The notes under the pieces were generated by a model. It ran no database searches. It worked only from the letters and a program-made list of their open reading frames with translations, and had not been told where the DNA came from. 64,000 nucleotides of DNA from Zea mays (taxonomy: Eukaryota; Streptophyta; Magnoliopsida; Poales; Poaceae), in contig NW_023366926.1 in assembly GCF_902167145.1 (NCBI RefSeq), forward strand, positions 62,001-126,000. Reading direction: 5' to 3'. The position numbers and the translations under genes were made by a program. Positions 10,177 to 21,322 of this stretch are shown piece by piece (the first letter of the stretch is position 1; every line of letters begins with the position of its first letter).

Positions 10177-11491
10177 ATGTCTGGAGATCACGCCAAGAGG
10201 GAGCTCATGACCAGCGAAAAGGCTGCAAGCTCGGGGAAGACTCTTTCAAGGGAGTCCGACAACAAACATAAGGAGGAATCCTTTTCCTCCATCAAGTCAC
10301 ACTGGAGAGGTGACAAGAAGAAGAAGATGAAGAAGGTGGTCTACTACGAGACCGACTCTTCGTCACCCTCGACATCGAGGTCTGAGTCATCCATCGCTTC
10401 TAAGCGCCATGAGCGCAAGAAGTATAGTAAGATGCCTCTTCGCTATCCCCGTATTTCAAAACACGCTCCATTACTTTCCGTACCCCTAGGCAAACCACCA
10501 TATTTTGATGGTGAAGCTTATTGTATGTGGATTGATAAAATGAGGCATCATCTAACCTCACTTCACAAAAGTATTTGGGATATTGTTGAGTATGGAGCGC
10601 AGGTACCTCAAATAGGGGACAAGGACTACGACTCGAACGAGGTCCCCCAAATTAGGCACTTTAACTCTCAAGCCACATCTATACTCCTCGCCTGCTTGTG
10701 TCGAGAGGAGTATAACAAGGTGCAAGGGTTAAAGAGCGCCAAAGAAATTTGGGACGTCCTCAAGACCGCGCACGAAGGGGACGAGGTGACCAAGATCACC
10801 AAGCAGGAGACGATCGAGGGGGAGCTCGGTCGATTCGTCCTCAACAAAGGGGAAGAGCCACAAGCAATGTACAACCAGCTCAAGACGATGGTCAACCAAG
10901 TGCGCAACCTCGGGAGCACCAAATGGGATGACCATGAAATAGTCAAGTTTATTCTAAGATCCCTCATTTTTCGTAATCCTACTCAAGTTCAATTAATACA
11001 TGGGGATCCTAGATATAAACTAATGTCTCCCGAGGAGGTTATTGGCTAGTTTTTGAGCTTTGAACTTATGATCAAAGACTCCAAACACATTGTCAACTTG
11101 GAGCAAGGCGCCACCTCCACAACCGAGGTGCAACCCGTCGCATTCAAAGCGATGGAAGAAGAAAAGAAGGAGTCTACACCAAGTAGGCTTCCAATCGATG
11201 CCTCCAAGCTTGACAACGAGAAAATGGCGCTCATCATCAAGAGCTTCCGCCAAATCCTTAAACAAAGGAGGGTGAAGACTACAAGTCTCGCTCCAAGAAG
11301 GTGTGCTACCGGTGTGGTAAGTCTGGTCACTTTATTGCTAAATGTCCAATTTCTAGTGAAAGTGATAGGAACGAGGACAAGAAGGGGAAGAAGAAGGAGA
11401 AGAAGAGATACTACAAGAAGAAGGGCAGCGATGCCCACATATGCCGGGAATGGGACTCTGATGAGAGCTCCACCAACTCGTCCTCCGACGA
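10177..11491 (+). pseudogene. gag: Opie-like gag, N-terminal part, interrupted by element A
   Basis: ATG 10177 (MSGDHAKREL). A basic, Ser-rich N-terminus is followed by the copia gag segment (PPYFDGEAYCMWIDKM, then AKEIWDVLKTAHEG). An in-frame TAG lies at 11047-11049. A one-base shift near 11270 moves the sense to the frame with the CCHC knuckle CYRCGKSGHFIAKC at about 11304. Coding stops at the target duplication GACGA (11487-11491), where element A begins, and resumes at 18774. As it stands no Gag can be made. Confidence 0.88.
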
Positions 11492-12165
11492 TGTTGGGGG
11501 CCTTCGGCTTCCGAAGGTCCTCAAAAACATGATTTAACAATGTTTCTGGAGTATAATACATGAACAGGTATCTTCGGACTTGGATCAGAACTACAACATG
11601 AAGAAGCACAAATAACACGAAGGTTGGCGCAGAGCCGAAGCTATGTGCAGGAGAGCTTCGGCATGATAGCAGAAAAGGGAACCGACTTATAAAGGAAAAG
11701 GCTATTCAGACCTCGATGGATTACTATAGGGTCATTAGCAAATGTAAAGGGCATGGGTGTAATTTTACATGGGCTGCGTCCCGTGCCTATAAATAGGTGA
11801 ACAGTATCCCCGTACTGTTCACGCTAACTGGGCATTTGCTTTTGCGTCACGCTTGTACTTTTGCTTTCTTTCAAGCCGAAGGTACACTTGTAACTTAATG
11901 TCATTTCTATTTTTCCCATGTTAATAAAATAGAAATGAGCTAATAAAGATATATAAATGTTCATGCTATCTTTCATATTTCATGTGTTTCTCATTTTGAC
12001 TATCATATGCCGTAATGATGAAGGTATGTCCTTCATGACCTTCGTCCGAAGATCGTTATATCCTAAGGGAAATAATGCTTCGAAGGACGAAGGACATTAA
12101 TCATTTAACCTCCTTTTGTGTTGCCTTGTTCTTAATTCATAGCATTTGAGAACAAGTCCCCAACA
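11492..12165 (+). repeat. 5' LTR of element A
   Basis: 674 bp, TGTTGGGGGCCTTCGG ... AAGTCCCCAACA. TATAAATA lies at 11788-11795, followed at once by a 10-bp-arm palindrome (11797-11822). The last ~48 bp closely match the LTR end of B. Confidence 0.95.
11788..11822 (+). promoter_or_regulatory. Element A core promoter: TATA box plus palindrome
   Basis: TATAAATA at 11788-11795 is followed by GTGAACAGTA (11797-11806), loop TCCCCG, and TACTGTTCAC (11813-11822). The expected start site, about 30 bp after TATA, falls in or just past the right arm. The 3' LTR copy is at 18391-18425. Confidence 0.7.
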
Positions 12166-12224
12166 TTGGCGCCCACCTCCGGTGAACCCTTTTTGACCAC
12201 CTTCGGCAAGCGTCGACCTTCGTC
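12166..12224 (+). other. Primer-binding site and leader of element A
   Basis: TTGGCGCCCACCTCCGG starts directly after the LTR. A 59-nt leader then reaches the gag ATG. The first 22 bases after the LTR are the same in B. Confidence 0.7.
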
Positions 12225-13751
12225 ATGCCGCCAAAGAAAGCTTCAGCAACAGGGACTGCTGCTCTGCAGCCGCTGGACCCGAACTAGGAGACCCTTTCTC
12301 TTCGGGAAGCCCGAAGCCAGAAAATGAAGGCCACCAGTCCAACGCCTCAGGAGGACGATTTGGACCAAGAAATCAGGAACATGGAGATGCTGCATCAACA
12401 AGTGCAAAGGAAGAAAGAAAAGATGGCCTGGCTAGCTGACCTACAAAGGCAGATAGACGAAGCCTCTGAAGAAGTTCATCATCTTATGCAAGATGAGCAG
12501 AACCGTAGGCCCCAGTACAGAGAGCTTCACCAAGAAGGCTTCGTCAACGAGGATGACTGGTATGAGGATTTCCATCATGGAAATTATGCTTTTGATGATG
12601 CTTCTCCTCTATCAGCAGAACTGCAGGCTACATCTTGGCCCCCATCTTATAAACCACCCCAGCTCCCAATGTATGACGGACACTCAGATCCGAAGCAATT
12701 TCTGATGAGCTACGAAGCAACCATATCTTCATATGGTGGCAATACTGCAGTCATGGTGAAATCCTTCGTCATGGCAGATAAAAATGTTGCACAGACCTGG
12801 TACTCTTCTCTTCGGCCAGGAACAATCACATCATGGCAAAAGCTGAAGGACATGCTCATCACCAGCTTTCAAGGGTTTCAGACGAAGCCAGTCACTGCTC
12901 AAGCTTTGTTCCAGTGCACTCAGGACCATGAAGAATACCTTCAGGCGTATGTCCGAAGGTTCTTACGATTGAGGGCACAGGCGCCAACGGTGCCTAATGA
13001 AATTGTTATTGAGGCCATGATTAAGGGGCTTCGGCCAGGACCTACAGCCCAATACTTCGCCAGGAAACCCCCTCAGACCTTGGAGAAGCTGCTTCAGAAG
13101 ATGGATGAATATATTCGAGCAGATAATGACTTTCGGCAAAGAAGGGAGGAAGCTTACAGGTTCTCCGAAATGACCAGGGGCTTCGGAGGGAGAATCCACC
13201 CTAGGCACGTCAGATCTATCCATTCTACTCAGAATGACGATAGGGGAAGTCAGCAACAAAGGCCACAGTATTCCTCCTAGGCTTCGGGGCAGCAACAGAA
13301 CTATCCTCGGCCCCTAGCTCCAAGGGGCAGAGGCGCCAGGGGCTTCGGAGGAAGGTTTGGGGATCAGCCCAGGAAAATTTACTGCCTATTATGCGGTGAG
13401 GACAAGGGCCATACTACCAGGATGTGCCATGTTACCATTCAAAAACAGAAAGAGATAGCAGAAGTTGCAGCCCAACAGAGCCAGCCGAAGCAGGTTATGC
13501 ATACTGCTTCGTACCACTCACCATACATTCCAAAGTATGTGGGTAACCATCCTGCAGTTTCTGTTGCTTCGGCAAGCCAACCTCAGGCATCTTGGCAACA
13601 GCCCCCACCTCCACCACCAATGCAACCCGCTTATCCCCAAGGCCAGCAGCCAGAAGGGAGCCAGCACAATCACCAGCAGCGAGACTTTAGGGAGCAGTCC
13701 GAAGCTCGCACAGTCAACAGTACTCTGTCAGAATCGAAGCACATCTACTAA
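12225..13751 (+). pseudogene. gag: Gag of element A, with two in-frame amber codons
   Basis: ATG 12225 (MPPKKASATG) to TAA 13751, one frame of 509 codons broken only by TAG at 12285-12287 and 13278-13280. Both would be Gln codons if C-to-T changes were reversed. Seen in order: a charged coiled-coil-like N-terminus (EIRNMEMLHQQVQRKKEKM), the gypsy gag core (DGHSDPKQFLMSYEATI ... WYSSLRPGTITSWQKLK ... EYLQAYVRRFLRLR), a zinc knuckle (CLLCGEDKGHTTRMC, CX2CX4HX4C, about 13384-13430), and a Pro/Gln-rich tail. The frame closes without running into a protease domain, so this element ends its sense coding here. Confidence 0.85.
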
Positions 13752-14679
13752 GATATATCCTACCTCTGAAACAGCTTTTACATTTGTTATCATTTACCTT
13801 TTCAATAAAGAGCAATCATTGAAAACTTAGTTCTTTTGTTGTTTTCAATTTCTTGTAACTGCTTCGTCATTATCATAATGAATATACCTTCTTCAAACAT
13901 CGACGAAGTTCTAAAGGTCTTGACGAAGGAATGCATTGCAAGTTTTTGTCGAAGCAACAAAAGTCGCTCTTAAGGGAACACAGCGTAAGTTTTCTGCTCA
14001 AAAGTCGTTCCAAAGGGAATGCAGAGCTTATAGCGAAAAATAAACGCTGATACCGCCGAAATAAAAGGCGAAGAAGCTCCTAAGGGAGGCTTACAGCGAA
14101 AAATAAACGCTGATACCGCCGAAATAAAAGGCGAAGAAGCTCCTAAGGGAGGCTTACAGCAAAAAGTCAACTCTGATATACCGAAAAATAAACGGTGAAG
14201 CCGAAAAATAAACGGCAAAGAGATTATATTCTATTGTGAGGATGTGTGTGTACCTTCGGAACAAATGCCATCATTGCATATCATAGCATCATCGCATCAT
14301 TCGCATAAACATGACATCATACATCATATTGCATCAATGGCACAAGAAGGGGAATACAATGATAGCCTTCGGAAATTTTGAAGAAATTATGACAAGGCAC
14401 AAAATAAAGTTTGAAGAAGTGCAGTTTCACCAACTTCAGTATCTGAGGAAATCTATTGCTTACGAAGCATAATATTTTCACGAATGTGGATATTCCTTAC
14501 GAAGCATGAAAAGAAGGGAAGGTGTTTTTTCGCCGAAGGCTCAAAAACGGTATGTATGTAAAGTTTCATGCATCGTAAAGAATTGAATTATAAACAGCTT
14601 ATATATTACATTCAAAATTATAAAATATTACACACATTGTCCAGTAAATATTACATTCCATATATCTTTACAATAACAG
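13752..14679. other. Spacer between gag and antisense gene in element A
   Basis: Non-coding. It contains a short AT-rich segment just after gag, the 63-bp tandem repeats (own entry), and a conserved aagggaaggtgtttttt/cgccgaagg segment near 14516 also present in B and C. Both sense and antisense transcripts would end here. Confidence 0.6.
14026..14214. repeat. 63-bp tandem repeat in element A spacer
   Basis: Units start at 14026, 14089 and 14152 (the third diverged). Each contains gcttacagcgaaaaataaac and gaagaagctcctaaggg. Preceded by a related caaagggaatgcagagc segment. Equivalent blocks lie at the same place in B (81 bp) and C (about 62 bp). Confidence 0.85.
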
Positions 14680-17600
14680 CTAATCTTCTTTCAAGACTAC
14701 TTCTGCAGCTTCGTTTAATAGTTGATCAACAACTTTATCCATAATAGCTTCGACCATTTTTATAATCTCATCATCCTCCTTTGCTTTGGGGTCCACCAAT
14801 GGCTCGACGGGCTCTGGGGGAGGAGATAGTGCGTCTGTGATGCAAAGCGTAAATAAGTTCGAAGTCATAAAATTACAACATAAAGTCAAAAGTTATTAAT
14901 CAATACCTGTTCGCTTCTCGAGATCCGCACTTTTCTCAGCGGCCTCTGCTATTTCTCTAGCATCGTGAATACCTTTTTCACTTTTCCTTATAATTTCTTG
15001 AGCCATCTCCCGACCGCCATTTTCCCAAATGTCGGTGAAAAATTTTCCACCAACCATGCTTCGGCCGAGGGGTCTTTTATACCTTCAATAGATAAGGCAG
15101 CCTCGGTTTGCGCCAAGGATTTCACATGTTCGCAACCTCTTCTCTCCAAGATAGCGGCAATCCCCTTAGCACCCGAGAACGCGCATATGTCCCCACGGCC
15201 ACACAAAATTTCTTCAAAAGCTTCGGCCTCCCTGCTGATCCAGTCGATTAGACCTTCAGGATCTCCCAGTACGAAGTTGCCTTCATTCGAATATGCGCCG
15301 ACGCTGGCAAAACTAGTCTTAATTGTCTCCACACATTTCATGGATTTTTCATAACATCTTTCTTTTGAAGACCGAAGTTCTGCAGTTGTTTTCTCCCAAT
15401 GATTTTTCTAGTAATCACTGGCGTCTCGGTCAGCTTCGGCAGTTGCACACTTTAATTTCGCTTCAGCCAGCTATTTCTGAAGATTTTCAATTTCGCACTT
15501 CTGAGCTTCAGCTTGGGTCTTGGAAGTAGCTTCGTCTTCTTTTAATTTATTAAGCAATGAGTTTAATATTTTATCTTTCTCAAGACCTTCGTTCCTTAGC
15601 TCAATCACTTCGGAACGAAGGTTATTCAATGCCATGGTACATCCCTCGTCTTCAGCGCTTTTCTGCGCTCTGAGGGCATTACTAAGAATAAGGCCCTGCA
15701 AAAGGAATGTGGTATTAAAAAAATAAGCACACGAATTTTTAAGCACACAAAAAGTTTATTTTCTCACCTTTAAGCTGTTGTACGCTAAGCTGTCGGCCAA
15801 TTCATCTTTTGACAAAACTGAGAGCCCGTCTTCTAGAGTTGGGAATCCGAAGCTTCTTGCCATCTCCCAGCAGACAGAGATCTCCTTGCTGTCTGGGAGA
15901 CAATACAAGAAGTCTTCTTCTCCGCTGCCATTGAATATCAACGCCCCTTTTGGATATTTTAATTTCTGGGCATAATGATGAGCTTCTTGCTTTTCCCCTT
16001 CAGATAGCATTTTGACCGAAGCATGTCGTACAATATAATCAGGCAATTTGGAAGATGCTTCGGGAGTTGAAGAGAGAGTTTTTTCAGACAGAATTTGCTT
16101 TATAGTTTCCTTTGTAGTTTCTCCTTCGGTTTCCAAGGATTTCTCTTTGGCAGACTCTGAAGGTCCGGTTTCGATCTCAGCCTGGTGCTTTGCAGCTTCG
16201 GCTCCAGAGGCTGTTGTTTCAATCTGTGCTTTTTGAGCTTCGGAAATTTTTCTCGGAGTAGAGCTTGAAGACTTTATTGTCTCCAGTACATCCAGAACAT
16301 TAACCATCCTTTTTCTTTTGGGGGTCACCACTGGACCTTTCTGAGTTTGTGGCACTCCAACTTCTGCTGAAGGGCTTAAAATTTCTTCAATTCTTTCAGC
16401 CTTCGGTGTTGCAGTCAGCTCTTCAGTCTTCTGCGCAGGTACAGGTTTTTTTGGCTTCAGTAGCCGAAGAAGCCTCGCCGACAAACTCGGGCACTATGGC
16501 CGGTTCAATAAAGCACGGTCGGTGAGTAAGGACTTTTACCCTTTTCCTCTTCGGCACAGGCTCGCTTGGAGCAGCTGAACCATCATCTTTCCTGGAAGTT
16601 GCATCTTTTCTCTTTGGCCCTCGAAGAGGGTAGCGGTAGTCAGGGTACACAAACCCAATAGCATCAAAAACTTGGTTGAACCTTTTCTTCTTTCGGCCTC
16701 CGAAGGCCGCAGATAACGCAGTATCTTCTGCTTTTGAGTATGGCCCAAGCAGTTCATCGCTTGTGGCTTCAATACATTTCAGCCAATCATCATCTGGCTC
16801 GACAAATTTACCCTCGTATCTGAAGGTGAACTTCATCCTAATCAGCCCACCTTCGTCAGGCTTGGTGATAGTTTCTTTTGGCATTTCCCACTTTTCTACA
16901 AGTGGCCATACTCTGAAGGCTATATGCTCCTGGACTAAATCCCTTGTCTCGATGAAAGAGCAAACTACGCCGAAGGCCCTCTGGCATTCTTCGACTGCCT
17001 CGTCAACATCCACCTTCGGTTTTTGGAGGCCGAAGCGCTGCCAGATAGGGCGCATGATGATATCTTTAATATCTTCTCGTGCCTTCAAATCGTTTTTCAC
17101 ATAGAACCATTCCTTCATCCAGTCTCCGGGTCATCTCTTCCGAAAAGTCAGCATGGGACAGCTTGACCCAGAGTGAGCACCGAAGCTATAACAGCCAAAA
17201 TTGTTGTGGTATTGCTCTTTACCCCAGGGTTTCGTCTCATATACTAGCTCGTGTATATTGCAAAAACTTTTTGCATTTTGCTCCAAACCCTGGCTCTTCA
17301 CGGCCCATACGAAGATTCTCATTCTTATTATTGCTTCGGGAGTAAGTTGATGAAGGTAGACCTGATATATCTCCAGAACTTCAACCACAAATCTGTTTAA
17401 GGGGAACCGAAGCCCTGCTTTAAAAAAGCTTCGGAAGATCACGACTTCATTATCTTCGGGAGTTGGCACAGTCCTCTCTACGTCATCTGCCCTCACAGTA
17501 GACATGTCTCGAAAATATCTCCCCCTCATGTTATCAAGACGACTTTGTTTAATACTTGATTTTCCGAAGACTGAGTGGCTTGGTCGCCATGGTCGATCTT

Positions 17601-17787
17601 CAGAGTCTTCACCTCCACTTTCTACATCATAACTATCACTTTCACCGGTATCTTCAGATAAGCCTTCTAAAATTTCTCTAGTAATCTTCTCTGTATTTGT
17701 TTCCGCTATCGATTCAATGAAGCCCAGATTCTTCTCCTCAGAAAGGCTCAGTTTCATTTCGGCAACAGCTTTCTTTTCCTGAGACAT
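14680..17787 (-). pseudogene. Antisense accessory gene of element A, decayed
   Basis: Inferred exons, minus strand: 17787-15768, 15695-14907, 14834-14680, with GT/AG borders at places matching B. Exon 1 has the PF04195-like segment (VVIFRSFFKAGLRFPL, LHQLTPEAIIRM, NFGCYSFG), then PDYRYPLRGPKRK and a basic nuclear-signal-like PKRKRVKVL. Exon 2 is coiled-coil followed by a conserved tail (GRGDICAF...RRGCEH). Damage: TGA at about 17131 where B has Trp, a shift at a 7-base A run near 16446-16452, two TAG codons in exon 2 (near 15471 and 15410), and a shift near 15050. Pfam calls PF04195 a putative gypsy-type transposon protein; its function is unknown. It cannot give a full protein now. Confidence 0.75.
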
Positions 17788-17930
17788 CTCTTCGAAAATG
17801 CTGAAAATGGGCTCTTACGGTCGAAGCTAAAAAATCTAGAAAGCTGGTCAAGCGTTTGTAGGCAAAGAGCTATTTGAGCAGGCAAAGCAGATGGCAAGAA
17901 GGCGTGCCAAATGAGCCCGCGGTCGTAACA

Positions 17931-17938
17931 TATTTATA
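17931..17938 (-). promoter_or_regulatory. TATA box of element A antisense gene
   Basis: The minus strand reads GCGTATAAATATG, about 145 bp before the antisense ATG at 17787. B has a TATA box at the matching place, which supports a separate promoter inside the element. 17788-18080 otherwise holds no feature I can name. Confidence 0.6.
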
Positions 17939-18080
17939 CGCCCAGGGCATCGCAAGTGGGAGGGTCCCGCTTGCCATTGACTGATTGCTATTCTAGCAAG
18001 AGGAAGGTGTTTTTTCGGACCTTCAGCTTAGGGCTTTCGTCCATATCGCAATCTGAATTTATCATTCTAACAAATTAATA

Positions 18081-18094
18081 TTGCGAGGGGCTAC
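18081..18094 (+). other. Polypurine tract of element A
   Basis: TTGCGAGGGGCTAC sits directly before the 3' LTR. B has GCGAAAGGGGCTAC at the same place. Confidence 0.75.
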
Positions 18095-18768
18095 TGTTGG
18101 GGGCCTTCGGCTTCCGAAGGTCCTCAAAAACATGATTTAACAATGTTTCTGGAGTATAATACATGAACAGGTATCTTCGGACTTGGATCAGAACTACAAC
18201 ATGAAGAAGCACAAAGAACACGAAGATTGGCGCAAAGCCGAAGCTATGTGCAGGAGAGCTTTGGCATGATAGCAGAAAAGGGAACCGACTTAAAAAGGAA
18301 AAGGCTGTTCAGACCTCGATGGATTACTATAGGGTCATTAGCAAATGTAAAGGGCATGGGTGTAATTTTACATGGGCTGCGTCCCGTGCCTATAAATAGG
18401 TGAACAGTATCCCCATACTGTTCACGCTGACTGGGCATTTGCTTTTGTGTCACGCTTGTACTTTTGCTTTCTTTCAAGCCAAAGGTACACTTGTAACTTA
18501 ATGTCATTTCTATTTTTCCCATGTTAACAAAATAGAAATGAGCTAATAAAGATATATAAATGTTCATGCTATCTTTCGTATTTCATGTGTTTCTCATTTT
18601 GACTATCATATGCCGTAATGATGAAGGTATGTCCTTCATGACCTTCGTCCGAAGATCGTTATATCCCAAGGGAAATAATGCTTCGAAGGACGAAGGACAT
18701 TAATCATTTAACCTCCTTTTGTGTTGCCTTGTTATTAATTCATAGCATTTGAGAACAAGTCCCCAACA
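18095..18768 (+). repeat. 3' LTR of element A
   Basis: 674 bp with the same ends as the 5' copy and 14 substitutions by my count, mostly transitions. The palindrome is kept at 18400-18425. Confidence 0.95.
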
Positions 18769-18773
18769 GACGA

Positions 18774-20074
18774 GGACGCCGCCAACATCGCCGTCAACAA
18801 GGGTCTCCTCTTCCCCAACGTCGGCCACAAGTGTCTCATGGCTAAGGACGGCAAGAAGAAGAAGGTACACTCTAGAGCCACCCCAATTATACAACATCTA
18901 GTGATGAGGGTACCTCTAGTGATGATGAAGATAATCTAATGTCTCTCTTTGCCAACCTTAGTATGGACCAAAAGAAAAAATTAAATGAATTAATAGAAGC
19001 CATTAATGAGAAGGGTGAACTCTTGGAAAGTCAAGAGGACTTCCTCATTAAAGAAAACAAAAAATTTGTTAAACTGAAAAATGCTTATGCTCAGGAAGTA
19101 GAAAAATGTGAAAACTTAACTAAGGAGCTTAGCATTTGTCATGATTCAATTTCTAGTCCTAAAACTGAAAATGCTAGTTTAGTTTCTAAGAATGAAAAAT
19201 TGAATGTTTGCAATGATTCTTTTTCCTGTCTTAGAGATGAGAATATTAAATTAAATGCTAAGATTAATGAACTAACTGCATGCAAACCATCTACATCTAT
19301 TGTTGATCATGTGACTATTTGTACTAGATGTAGAGATGTTAATATTGAAGCTATGGATGATCACCTTGCCATGATTAAACAACAAAATGATCACATAGCT
19401 AAATTAACTACTAAAATTGCCGAGCATGAACTCAAAAATGAAAAGTTTAAATTTGCTCGTAGCATGCTTTATAATGGGATACGCCCTGGCATTAAGGATG
19501 TCATTGGTTTCCAACAGGGGAGCAATGTTAAGCTTAATGCCCCTAAGAAATTGTCTAACTTTGTTAAGGGTAAGGCTCTATGGTTCAGGATAGTGAGGGT
19601 TACATTTTATATCCTGCAAACTATCCCAAACACAAAATTAGGAAGATTCATGCTAGGAAACCTCACAATGTTTCTCATCATGCATTCATGTATAAAAATG
19701 AGGCTTCTAGCTCTAGGCATACCACTCATATTAAAATGCCTAAAAAGAAAATTCCTGCTGCATCAAATGAGCATAATGTTTCATTTAAGACTTTTGATGC
19801 ATCTTACGTTTTAGCTAACAAATCAGGCAAAGTAGTTGCCAAATATGTTGGGGCAAACACAAGAGCTCCAAAACTTGTGCTTGGGTACCCAAGGTGCTTG
19901 TTTCTAACGTCAAAGGACTCAAGACTGTTTGGGTACCTAACAACAAGGCCTAAAATTGTTTTGTAGGTTTATGCATCCGGTGGTTCAAGTTGGATAATCG
20001 ATAGCGGGTGTACAAACCACATGACAGGGGAGAAGAGAATGTTCTCCTCCTATGAGAAAAATGAAGATCCTTAA
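18774..20074 (+). pseudogene. gag-pol: Opie-like gag C-terminal part and protease
   Basis: The sense resumes straight after the GACGA duplication (DAANIAVNKGLLFPNVGHKC), shifts frame near 18880, and continues as a long coiled-coil-like Gag tail (18939 onward, KKLNELIEAINEKGELLESQ). It shifts again near 19590 and reaches the copia protease motif WIIDSGCTNHMTG near 20000, followed by a TAA at about 20072. An in-frame stop also lies between the Gag tail and the protease near 19953. The extended coiled-coil Gag tail is typical of Sireviruses. Confidence 0.85.
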
Positions 20075-20107
20075 TGAGCTATCACATTCAGGAATGGAAA
20101 TCAAGGA

Positions 20108-21322
20108 TTGGTCAAAGGTTTGGGTAAAATTGCTATATCTCCTGACCATTCTATTTCCAATGTTTTTCTTGTAGATTCTTTAGATTACAACTTGCTTTGT
20201 GTTTCTCAATTATGCAAAATGGGCTACAACTGTCTATTTACAGATGTAGGTGTTACTGTCTTTAGAAGGAGTGATGATTCAGTAGCATTTAAGGGAGTGT
20301 TAGAGGGTTAGCTATATTTGGTTAATTTTAACGATAACAAAGCTGAACTTGACACTTGCTTAATTGCTAAGACTAATATGGGTTGGCTCTGGCATCGCCG
20401 ACTTGCCCATGTTGGGATGAAGAATCTCCACAAACTTCTAAAGGGAGAACACATTTTAGGACTAACAAATGTTCATTTTGAGAAAGACAGGATTTGTAGT
20501 GCATGCCAAGCAGGAAAGCAAGTTGGAGTCCACCATCCACACAAGAACATCATGACTACTGATAGGCCGCTCGAGCTACTCCACATGGATCTATTCGCCC
20601 CGATAGCTTACATAAGCATCGACGAGAGTAAGTACTGTCTAGTTATTGTGGATGATTATTCTCGCTTCACTTGGGTATTCTTTTTGCAGGAAAAATCTCA
20701 AACCCAAGATATATTAAAAGGATTCTTGAGACGGGCTCAAAATGAGTTCGGATTGAGGATCAAAAAGATAAGAAGCGATAATGGGATGGAGTTCAAGAAC
20801 TCTCAAATTGAAGGATTTCTTGAGGGCATGAAGCATGAGTTCTCTTCTCCCTACACACCTCAACAAAATGGTGTGGTGGAGAGAAAGAATAGAACTCTAT
20901 TGGACATGGCAAGAACCATGCTTGATGAGTACAAGACTCCGGACCAGTTTTGGGCCGAGGCGATTAACACTGCATGCTACTCCATCAACCGGTTATATCT
21001 TCACCGAATCCTCAAGAAGACATCATATGAACTCCTCACTGGTAAAAAGCCCAATGTTTCATATTTTAGAGTCTTTGGGAGTAAATGCTTTATTCTTATT
21101 AAAAGAGGTAGAAAATCTAAATTTGCTCCTAAGGCTGTAGAAGGCTTTTTACTAGGGTATGACTCAAACACAAGGACATATAGAGTCTTCAACAAATCCA
21201 CTAGATTAGTTGAGGTTTCTTGTGACATTGTGTTTGATGAGACTAATGGCTCCCAAGTGGAGCAAGTTGATCTTGATGAATTAGATGATGAAGAGGCTCC
21301 ATGTGTCGCGCTAAGGGGGTAA
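20108..21322 (+). pseudogene. pol: Opie-like protease end and integrase
   Basis: 20108-20311 holds the protease-to-integrase link (NVFLVDSLDYNLLCVSQLC), ending in a premature TAG. 20318-21322 holds the zinc-binding segment (WHRRLAHVGMKNL ... CSACQAGK), then the catalytic core (LLHMDLFAP, KIRSDNGMEFKN, SPYTPQQNGVVERKNR) with D, D and E all present. The frame closes just after DEEAPCVAL. Related Opie proteins carry a long acidic/Pro-rich linker here before RT. In this copy the sense jumps directly to the RT segment, so a linker deletion with a frame change is likely. Confidence 0.88.

Larger units (their letters stand above)
11492..18768 (+). mobile_element. Element A: Tat/Grande-like gypsy element with gag but no pol
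   Basis: 7277 bp flanked by GACGA at 11487-11491 and 18769-18773. Order: 674-bp LTR, primer site, gag (plus strand), tandem-repeat spacer, antisense gene (minus strand), polypurine tract, 674-bp LTR. No protease, RT, RNase H or integrase is found in any frame between gag and the antisense gene. The two LTRs differ at 14 sites by my count (about 2%). It resembles B in primer site, polypurine tract, LTR 3' end and antisense gene. Confidence 0.92.

Noticed and set aside
11046..11618. A 190-codon minus-strand ORF near the Opie-like gag/element A junction
   Set aside because: It crosses a transposon insertion border and is antisense to gag; no domain.
14680..17787. Minus-strand ORFs read as an independent host gene (nuclear coiled-coil protein)
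   Set aside because: They lie wholly between the two LTRs of element A, and homologues occupy the same place in B and C, so they belong to the element.
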